A stretch of 38,233 bases of DNA from assembly GCF_016924645.1 (NCBI RefSeq), contig NZ_JAFFJV010000018.1, positions 1 to 38,233 on the forward strand. The letters are read 5' to 3'. The DNA is from Rufibacter psychrotolerans (GTDB taxonomy: Bacteria > Bacteroidota > Bacteroidia > Cytophagales > Hymenobacteraceae). The notes under the pieces are model-generated. The model was given only the letters and a program-made list of their open reading frames with translations, ran no database searches and was not told the origin of the DNA. Position numbers and translations under genes: made by a program. Shown one piece after another: positions 31,977-38,233 of this stretch; within the stretch, counting starts at the first letter, position 1; each line of letters opens with the position of its first letter.

Positions 31977-33569
31977 TTAATACCCTGTATTTTGTTTAAG
32001 ATTTGGGTTTGCGGCCAAATCAGAAGCTGGAATTGGGTACAGTCTGCGGTACTCTGCCACGCCTCTGCCCGCTTCCACGCCGCCTTTCCAGGCCCACAGG
32101 TAACTGCCGCTGGTGAATTTGCCAAAACGGATCAGGTCTGTTCTGCGGTGCCCTTCCCAATGCAGCTCTCTTGCCCTTTCATCCAGGATGAAATCAAGGG
32201 TTAGCTGCTCATCTGTGATGTTACCGGATGTGTTTCCGTAGGCCCGTTGTCTCAAGGCATTGATGTACCCTAGCGCGGTAGCCCGGTCGCCGCCAGCGCC
32301 ACCCCGCAGCACCGCCTCGGCATAGATCAAATAAGCGTCAGCCAAACGGAACAAGGGGAAATCGGTGTCTGGGAACTCTAAATGCGAACCAGCCCCACCG
32401 CCAGATTTAATGTTCTTGAATTTGGTGAGCGGGTACCCGTTGGTGAAGTCATTGATGGCTTCAATCTCCTTGGTATGACCGGTAGTGTGGTAAATACCGC
32501 GGCTGTCTCCGCTGGGGAAGAGGTCAATGACTTGGGGAGTGGTGCGGATACCGCCCCAACCACCGCTCACACCGTAATCGGTCTGGGCATTCATGTTAGC
32601 CCCTAACTGGGCATGGATCAGGAAGGTAGTTCCTCCCCAAGATCTGGTATTGATCCCGTCAAACGCGATGGGTAGGATAATCTCCTGCTGGGCAGACGTG
32701 GGCCTGGCCAGTTTGTCATTGTCTGCCTGGAAGAGGCTCTGGTACGTTGGTGCCAACGTGTACCCTGCGTCAATCACCCGCTTGGCGTAGGTGATGGCAT
32801 CGGTATATCTGGCCTGGCCGGTGTACACTTCCGCGTTCTGGTACAACTTGGCCAACACCATCCAGGCGGCGGCTTTGTCGGCGCGCGGATATTCATTCTG
32901 GCGTGGTGCCACCAACTCTGCTTCTACGGCCTTTAGTTCAGCCTCCACAAAGTTGAACAACTCGGTGCGGCTCATCTGGGGCGGGGTGAAAAAGCCTACC
33001 GGGTCTGCCTCGGTCACAAACGGAACATTGCCGTACATGTCCAGCGCATGCCAGTAGCTCATGGCCCGCATGAAGCGCGCCTCGGCCCGGTATTTCCTGG
33101 CTTCTACCTGGTTGGCCTCTGAAATGCCGTTTTCGTTCAGCTTCGCGTCTGTAGTGTTGCGGATGAACTCATTGCAGAGCGCAATCTGGTAGAAGATACG
33201 GTCATACATCATGCGGACCGCTTCAGTGCCGGAGTTCCAGTTCATGTTGTGTACCGGGAACACGTCGCTCCAAGCAATCACGGCCTCGTCGGTAGACAGT
33301 TCCTGCAGGGTCCAGAGGGCACGCACGTAGTTTGACTTTCCTTCGTCAAAGCCGGCCAAGTCCGGGGCACCATCAGCGCCTTTCAGGCCGGTCACCGCAT
33401 AGCCTCCGTATAGTTTCGCCAGCACGGGCTTGTAGTTGGCAAAGTCCTGGTACAGGGTAGCGGACGTTACCTCGTACTTAGGGGTAAGATCCAGGTCATC
33501 GGTACAGGAGGTGATCGCAAACGCTAACACCCCTGCTAGTACCATTCTCTTTATAAGATTAGTTGTCAT
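31977..33569 (-). CDS. susD: SusD/RagB-family starch-binding outer-membrane lipoprotein
   Basis: 530 aa. Lipoprotein signal with lipobox ITSC (lipidated C22). It shows the SusD/RagB plan: TPR-like helical segments such as AEARFMRAMSYWHALDMYGNVPFV and AAAWMVLAKLYQNAEVYTG, and the C-terminal LDERARELHWEGHRRTDLIRFG signature. SusD forms the lid of the SusC channel and binds starch on the cell surface. It starts 17 bp after susC stops, so the two form one transcript. The symbol reflects family and context; glycan preference rests on the surrounding amylases. Confidence 0.93.
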   Translation of the reverse strand: MTTNLIKRMVLAGVLAFAITSCTDDLDLTPKYEVTSATLYQDFANYKPVLAKLYGGYAVTGLKGADGAPDLAGFDEGKSNYVRALWTLQELSTDEAVIAWSDVFPVHNMNWNSGTEAVRMMYDRIFYQIALCNEFIRNTTDAKLNENGISEANQVEARKYRAEARFMRAMSYWHALDMYGNVPFVTEADPVGFFTPPQMSRTELFNFVEAELKAVEAELVAPRQNEYPRADKAAAWMVLAKLYQNAEVYTGQARYTDAITYAKRVIDAGYTLAPTYQSLFQADNDKLARPTSAQQEIILPIAFDGINTRSWGGTTFLIHAQLGANMNAQTDYGVSGGWGGIRTTPQVIDLFPSGDSRGIYHTTGHTKEIEAINDFTNGYPLTKFKNIKSGGGAGSHLEFPDTDFPLFRLADAYLIYAEAVLRGGAGGDRATALGYINALRQRAYGNTSGNITDEQLTLDFILDERARELHWEGHRRTDLIRFGKFTSGSYLWAWKGGVEAGRGVAEYRRLYPIPASDLAANPNLKQNTGY

Positions 33570-33586
33570 TTCTTACAGTGTTAATT

Positions 33587-36500
33587 TTAGAAGTCAAGGT
33601 TTGCGCCCAAGGAGAATACGCGGGCTCTTGGATAGAAATTGTTGTCAATACCGCTTCCAATCTCGGGGTCCAGTCCTTTGTATTTAGTAATCACAAACAA
33701 ATTCTGCACGGTGCCTGATAAGCGCAGGTTCACTTTTTCTCTGGCCACTTTCCCGAAGTTGTAGCTCAGGGAAATATTGTCCATGCGCAGGAAAGAAGCA
33801 TTCTGGATATAGTAGTCAGAAAGCAAACGCTGGGTTTCATCTGTCAAGCCAGAGAAGTTGGTCTCCAACACATTTCTTGACATGTTGGTCAGGAAGTCGG
33901 TGCGGTTGATGTTGGCATAGGTACCGTTGTTAGAGTACACGTTGTTGTACACGTAGTTACCCAGGTTGGCACGCAAGACAAAGTTCAGGTTCCAGTTTTT
34001 GTAGTCCAGGTTGTTGCTGAACCCTAAGAACACAGGCGCCTGTGAAGTCTTGTAGCGGTATCTGTCATCTGAGTTGATCACCCCGTCATTGTTCAGGTCA
34101 GCCAGAACGCCTTCCAGTGGCTGGCCGGCTTCATTGTACACCTGCTTGTATACATAGAAGGTGAAAGGATTGTACCCGATGGTGCGGATCTGCACGTTGT
34201 TACCGGTACCACCAGAGATACCGCCGTGCAGGTCACCCTGCGCGCTTACCGACTGAATGTTGGTAACGGTCACATCAGTGTAAGTTCCGTTGATACCAAA
34301 CGTCCAGTTCACGTTCTCATTGCTGATCGGGTTGAAGTTCAAGGCTACCTCTACCCCTTCAGACTCCAGGTTACCCACGTTGGTCACCAACTGGTTGGCC
34401 AGGTTAGAGCCCGCCGGAGGCGTCACGTTTCCTAACAGGTCTTTGGTCTTCTTGAAGAAGTAGTCTACCGTACCGGTTACTTTCCCGTTGAAGAAACCAT
34501 AGTCTAAACCAACGTTGTACTGCTCTGTTTCTTCCCACTTGATGTTGGCATCATACCCGGCCGGACGCAGCGTGTTGTAGAATCTGTCACCCAATGGATA
34601 CGCAGCGGTTGGGTCACTGAACGTGTAACGAGCCAGGTAAGGATAGTAGCGGTCACCCAGGTCTTGCTGACCGGTCACCCCATAGCCTACTCTCAGTTTC
34701 AGGTCAGAGATAGCGTTCACATTTTTCAGGAAGGCTTCCTCGCTGATTCTCCAGGCAAAAGCCAGGGAAGGGAACACACCCCATCTGTTGTCTTCAGAGA
34801 ATCTGGAAGAACCGTCTCTTCTAATGTTGGTGGTTAAGATGTAGCGGTCTTTGAAGGTATACGTTAATCTACCAAAGAAACCAATCAAGGTATTCTCCGC
34901 CTCAGTAGGGAAAGCCGGGGCCGCCGTAACGGTATCGGCTGCCACGCCTCTAATTCTCAGGCTAAGCACCGGGAAAGCAGGGCTGTGGATCTTAAACTTC
35001 TGGTAAGAATAACCAGCCGTTACATCAATTCTACTGTTTACCGCGGTCAGGTCTTTGGCATAGTTCAGGTAAAAGTCCATCAGGTGCGTGTCTTTCGATT
35101 GCTCATAGCGGCTGCGGCTTCCGCGCTGGGAGAACACAGAGGCCACGGTGCTGTCTACTACCGTTCCGCCTTCACTTCTTGAAATGTCATAACCCACGTT
35201 CAGGTTTGCTCTCAGGTCTGGCAGAAAGTGGAATCTGTAGTCTAACTGCAAGTTGCCAATGCTTCTTTTCGCCTCGCCTTCGTCGTGTCTGTTCTCCAGG
35301 GTATTCAACGGGTTTTTAGGGGCCAGCAAGATGGGGCCGTTGGCATCTGCATACTCATAGAAACCGCCAAATCTATTGTCATCTGAGTAAACCGGCTGGG
35401 TGGGGTCAAAGGCAATGGCGGCGCCAATTGCTCCCTGGTCCGCGAAGCGGCTTTCGGACAAGGTACCCCGCACATTCAGGTTCACCCGCAGGTGGTCGTT
35501 CAGGAAGCTGGGGTTCAGGTTCAGTGCTCCGGAAGTTCTTTTCAAGTGAGACGTTTTCAAAGTTCCCTGTTGATCCAGGTAACCTACGGAAACGCGGTAA
35601 GGAATGGATTTCAGGGAGCCACTTACTACCAGGTTATTGTCTACCCCAAACGCCTCTCTGAAAATCTGGTCCTGCCAGTCAGTATTGGCGTCGCCTAACA
35701 AAGCAGCCTGGGCGGCACCTTTCTCTCTGGCTACGGCCTCTCTGAATTCGTTGGCAGACAGCACATCCACCTTGTCGGTGAGTTTGTAGAAAGAACCAAG
35801 GGTGCTGAACCCAACCCGGAGTTTCTCCCCGGCGGTTCCTTTCTTCGTAGTGATGATGATTACCCCGTTAGAAGCCCGCGACCCGTAAATAGCGGTGGCC
35901 GAGGCATCTTTCAGGATGTTGAAAGACTCAATGTCATTGGGGTTGATCATGCTGAGCGGGTTTGGAGATCCGGCCACATTATTGTTATCCAACGGAACGC
36001 CGTCAATCACAATCAGAGGATCGTTGCTGGCGATCAGGGAAGAACCTCCTCTAATACGGATGGTGCTTCCTGAACCGGGCGCGCCCCCGTTGCTGGTAAT
36101 CTGCACCCCAGAAACCTTGCCGGTGATCAATTGCTCCGGCGTGGTCACCTGGCCACGGTTGAAGTTCTCCTCAGAGATGGTGGCCACTGAACCGGTCACA
36201 TCTTCGCGGCGCTGGGTACCGTACCCTACCACCACCACTTCTTGCAGGGCTTTGGCGTCTGTCTGCAGGGTCACGTTCACGGTAGAGCGGGTACCAATGG
36301 CCACTTCCTGCGTCACAAAGCCAATGTAAGAAAACACCAGCGTGCCGTTGTCACCGGTTACCGGCAGGGAGAACCCTCCGTTCACGTCGGTGGCAGTAGC
36401 GGTAGTGGTCCCTCTCAGGGCAACCGTCACCCCAATGAGGGGAGAGCCGTCTACTGAGGAAACCGTACCGGATACAGTTCTTTGCTGAGCATACGCCAGG

Positions 36501-36619
36501 CCGCTGCACAGATAAACCAAGGCCGTGATCAGCGCCAGCATCATGGCTGGCTTCCTGAACAGCCTATTGCTTAGCAATCTGTCAGCCGGAGGCAAGTTCT
36601 TGCGTAATAAAATAGACAT
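33587..36619 (-). CDS. susC: SusC/RagA-family TonB-linked outer-membrane transporter
   Basis: 1010 aa from the ATG at 36619; a longer TTG-started form is less likely. The N-terminus has a basic segment then the signal core MMLALITALVYLCSGLAYAQ. A carboxypeptidase-like regulatory domain follows (RTVSGTVSSVDGSPLIGVTV ... LVFSYIGFVTQEV). The TonB box region and plug read LQEVVVVGYGTQRREDVTGS, with SGVQITSNGGAPGSGSTIRI and IRGGSSLIASNDPLIVIDGV. The remainder is a 22-strand barrel ending RARVFSLGANLDF. It imports maltooligosaccharides across the outer membrane using TonB energy, with SusD as lid. The gene diverges from lacI, and a palindromic operator lies about 100 bp upstream. Confidence 0.95.
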   Translation of the reverse strand: MSILLRKNLPPADRLLSNRLFRKPAMMLALITALVYLCSGLAYAQQRTVSGTVSSVDGSPLIGVTVALRGTTTATATDVNGGFSLPVTGDNGTLVFSYIGFVTQEVAIGTRSTVNVTLQTDAKALQEVVVVGYGTQRREDVTGSVATISEENFNRGQVTTPEQLITGKVSGVQITSNGGAPGSGSTIRIRGGSSLIASNDPLIVIDGVPLDNNNVAGSPNPLSMINPNDIESFNILKDASATAIYGSRASNGVIIITTKKGTAGEKLRVGFSTLGSFYKLTDKVDVLSANEFREAVAREKGAAQAALLGDANTDWQDQIFREAFGVDNNLVVSGSLKSIPYRVSVGYLDQQGTLKTSHLKRTSGALNLNPSFLNDHLRVNLNVRGTLSESRFADQGAIGAAIAFDPTQPVYSDDNRFGGFYEYADANGPILLAPKNPLNTLENRHDEGEAKRSIGNLQLDYRFHFLPDLRANLNVGYDISRSEGGTVVDSTVASVFSQRGSRSRYEQSKDTHLMDFYLNYAKDLTAVNSRIDVTAGYSYQKFKIHSPAFPVLSLRIRGVAADTVTAAPAFPTEAENTLIGFFGRLTYTFKDRYILTTNIRRDGSSRFSEDNRWGVFPSLAFAWRISEEAFLKNVNAISDLKLRVGYGVTGQQDLGDRYYPYLARYTFSDPTAAYPLGDRFYNTLRPAGYDANIKWEETEQYNVGLDYGFFNGKVTGTVDYFFKKTKDLLGNVTPPAGSNLANQLVTNVGNLESEGVEVALNFNPISNENVNWTFGINGTYTDVTVTNIQSVSAQGDLHGGISGGTGNNVQIRTIGYNPFTFYVYKQVYNEAGQPLEGVLADLNNDGVINSDDRYRYKTSQAPVFLGFSNNLDYKNWNLNFVLRANLGNYVYNNVYSNNGTYANINRTDFLTNMSRNVLETNFSGLTDETQRLLSDYYIQNASFLRMDNISLSYNFGKVAREKVNLRLSGTVQNLFVITKYKGLDPEIGSGIDNNFYPRARVFSLGANLDF

Positions 36620-36717
36620 AGAATTTAGTTTAAGGTGGTTTGTGTTAGGGTTTTCCAAAACCGATGACAGGCTAAGCGGCTGATTGTCATTGAGAGAATA
36701 ACAAAATCAACTGTTAC

Positions 36718-36729
36718 GAAATCGATTTC
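36718..36729. promoter_or_regulatory. Candidate LacI-family operator upstream of susC
   Basis: Perfect palindrome GAAATCGATTTC with the central CG common to LacI-family operators, 98 bp before the susC ATG. The identical 12-mer is upstream of the esterase (16916-16927). Confidence 0.65.
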
Positions 36730-36882
36730 CTTAGCGATTTAGCAATTCCTTTTGAATTTTCAAACAATAGGGTACCACAAAATAGCAAGATTTTTTTACC
36801 GATTTGCCAACAAACGCTCTCCTACCCTTGGTTTTTCTAAAAAAAGAACCTTTATCTGAGACTTTTTTTAGAATTGTTTAAT

Positions 36883-36890
36883 TAGATTTG
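36883..36890 (+). promoter_or_regulatory. Candidate lacI -7 box
   Basis: TAGATTTG matches TAnnTTTG fully, 75 bp before the lacI ATG. A T-rich tract stands at the -33 position instead of a clear TTG. Confidence 0.5.
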
Positions 36891-36948
36891 TCAAAACAGC
36901 ATTCCCTCTACTTGTAAGGGCTGCAAAAGGTTATCTAATTCTTACCAA

Positions 36949-36962
36949 GAAATCGATGTTTC
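36949..36962. promoter_or_regulatory. Near copy of the operator before lacI
   Basis: GAAATCGATGTTTC shares the left half GAAATCGAT with the other two sites and has one extra base in the right half. It ends 3 bp before the lacI ATG, downstream of the candidate promoter, so it could allow autoregulation. Confidence 0.5.
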
Positions 36963-36965
36963 TAA

Positions 36966-38006
36966 ATGGGCAGAACTACCATTCATGATATTGCCAAAGA
37001 GCTCAACACCAGCCCCTCTACCGTTTCCAAGGCCCTGAACGACCATCCTTCCATCAGTGCGGCTACCAAGGAAATGATCAGGGCCACTGCCCAGCACCTG
37101 AACTACCGGCAAAACCGGCTGGCCTCCTCCCTCCGGTCGGGCAGAACCAACATCATTGGTATCTTGATTCCCAGCTCAGACATTGGTTTCTTTGGGGCGG
37201 TGGTGCACGGCATTGAGAAAATTGCCCGGGCCAACGGCTATAACATTCTCCTGTTCCAGTCTAATGTCTCTGGTGAGTATGAGGTAGAGGGCGTAGAAAC
37301 GCTGCTGCAAACCAGCGTAGACGGCATTATTGCCTCCATTGCCAAAGACGCGCCCAACCTGGACCATTTCTATGATGTGAAGAAACGCAAGGTGCCCCTG
37401 GTGCTCTTTGACCGGGTGAAGGACGAGTTGGCCGCCCCCTCTGTGGTGGTAGATGACTACAAAGGCGCCTTTATGGCCACCGAGCACCTGATCCAGCAAG
37501 GCTACACCCGCATTGCGCATATCTCGGGCACGCAACACTTCAAGATCTTCAATGACCGGTTGCGCGGCTACGTGGACGCCCTTAAAATGAACAACATCGC
37601 CATTGACGATGACCTGATCCACTACGGGCGCAACTCCATTGAGTCTGGCAGAATAGGGGCCGAGCGGCTGCTGGCCAGGGACAAGAACATTGACGCTATT
37701 TTTGCAGTGGAAGACTTCACGGCGCTGGGGGCGCAGCAGTACTTAAAGCAGCATTCCGTTAAAATGCCCGAACAGATTGGCCTTATTGGGTTCGGGAACG
37801 AGTCGTTCAGCCCGTATCTTACGCCAAGTTTGTCTACCATTGACCAGCAACCTACCCTCATGGGCGAAGAGGCCTTTACCCTTTTCCTGGAGTCCATGGC
37901 CCGGAAAGCCTCGGGCGTTGCGCTCACCGAACAACTGGAAGAGCCGAAGAAGATTGTCCTGGACCCCGTCCTGATTGTGCGGGAATCCTCGGTCAGAACT
38001 GCCTGA
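36966..38006 (+). CDS. LacI-family transcriptional regulator of the starch locus
   Basis: 346 aa. The N-terminal helix-turn-helix is TIHDIAKELNTSPSTVSKALN (5-25), followed by the hinge HLNYRQNRLASSLRSGRTN. The rest is a periplasmic-binding-protein-like effector domain (IIGILIPSSDIGFFGAVVHG, VPLVLFDRV, GYTRIAHISG, IGLIGFGNE, LSTIDQQP). It would bind palindromic operators and respond to a sugar or sugar phosphate, probably maltose or a phosphorylated product. This contrasts with the membrane SusR type used by Bacteroides. It diverges from susC across a region with two candidate operators. Repressor versus activator function cannot be decided from sequence. Confidence 0.92.
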   Translation: MGRTTIHDIAKELNTSPSTVSKALNDHPSISAATKEMIRATAQHLNYRQNRLASSLRSGRTNIIGILIPSSDIGFFGAVVHGIEKIARANGYNILLFQSNVSGEYEVEGVETLLQTSVDGIIASIAKDAPNLDHFYDVKKRKVPLVLFDRVKDELAAPSVVVDDYKGAFMATEHLIQQGYTRIAHISGTQHFKIFNDRLRGYVDALKMNNIAIDDDLIHYGRNSIESGRIGAERLLARDKNIDAIFAVEDFTALGAQQYLKQHSVKMPEQIGLIGFGNESFSPYLTPSLSTIDQQPTLMGEEAFTLFLESMARKASGVALTEQLEEPKKIVLDPVLIVRESSVRTA

Positions 38007-38233
38007 GCGTTTTGCCCCTGTTTTCAGAAAAGTAGCCTTAGAACCCACTAGAACTCAGAAGATTGGTGACTCTCCCCCTAAAGGGAAGAATCAGTACAAT
38101 GAAGTCGTGAAGGGCTATGCACCGCTGCCTGGCCAGTAACTTTCCTTAGTTCACTTTAACCGTTTACTAAACCCAAGAGGTGCGCGGTTTGGCGGTTTTT
38201 TGGGAATAAAACCCAAAACCGACCACGGGGGTG
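38007..38233. other. Window end without gene
   Basis: Just after lacI stands a decayed hairpin of the GGCCTGTTTT family (CGTTTTGCCCCTGTTTT, loop CAGA, poor right arm, about 38008-38045). No coding frame is supported in the remaining 190 bp. Confidence 0.5.

Larger units (their letters stand above)
36620..36965. other. 346-bp divergent susC/lacI control region
   Basis: AT-rich and free of genes. It carries the GAAATCGATTTC palindrome nearer susC and a near copy directly before the lacI ATG, plus a lacI promoter candidate. No perfect TAnnTTTG box was found in the susC direction. Confidence 0.75.

Noticed and set aside
1..38233. CRISPR arrays, tRNA or rRNA genes, prophage or conjugative genes
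   Set aside because: No regularly spaced direct repeats, no cloverleaf with a CCA-type end, no rRNA-like stretch and no phage or transfer proteins were seen on either strand.

Overview
The window looks like chromosomal DNA of a GC-rich member of the Bacteroidota, most likely Cytophagales/Hymenobacteraceae (Rufibacter- or Pontibacter-like). The signs are a SusC/SusD pair, a T9SS C-terminal sorting domain, TAnnTTTG-type -7 promoter boxes, few Shine-Dalgarno sites, and family-level resemblance of the housekeeping proteins. The genus is an inference. I saw no rRNA, tRNA, CRISPR array, transposase or phage genes.

Positions 1-13,000 are mostly housekeeping. In order they hold a GAF/SpoIIE-type phosphatase (-), a coupled three-gene set on the minus strand (flippase-like membrane protein, GT2 glycosyltransferase, 85-aa protein), ruvC (+, overlapping the flippase gene head to head), greA with a HIT-family gene (-), a convergent polyphosphate pair (ppx-like +, ppk1 -), gyrB (-) and a ROK glucokinase (+). 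Positions 13,371-15,635 hold a T9SS-exported peptidase S74/tail-fibre-like protein and a very small lipoprotein.

Positions 15,733-38,006 form a starch/maltodextrin utilisation locus. An esterase with a starch-binding-like N-terminal domain (-) diverges from a plus-strand set: neopullulanase-like GH13, beta-phosphoglucomutase, GH65 maltose phosphorylase, lipoprotein GH13 and a GPH/SUT-like MFS sugar transporter. This converges on a minus-strand set: SusC, SusD, SusE-like lipoprotein, GH97 alpha-glucosidase (SusB-like) and a secreted GH13. A LacI-family regulator diverges from susC. The inferred route is capture and import of starch fragments by SusCDE, cleavage by three GH13 enzymes and GH97, and import of maltose and glucose by the MFS protein. 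Maltose is then phosphorolysed to glucose plus beta-glucose-1-phosphate, which the mutase converts to glucose-6-phosphate; the upstream glucokinase can phosphorylate the glucose.

Two things stand out beyond the gene list. First, a 12-bp palindrome GAAATCGATTTC occurs upstream of susC and upstream of the esterase, with a near copy just before the lacI start codon. This suggests one operator set that brings the esterase into the starch regulon. Second, the intergenic spaces are crowded with structured repeats. One family is a single hairpin built on GGCCTGTTTT/AAAACAGGCC. Another set consists of REPIN-like doublets in which each arm of a large inverted repeat is itself a palindrome. Two copies of one doublet bracket the maltose phosphorylase gene, and one of these sits inside a different doublet. 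A terminator-like hairpin in the greA leader and a hairpin between susD and susE are separate possible control points.
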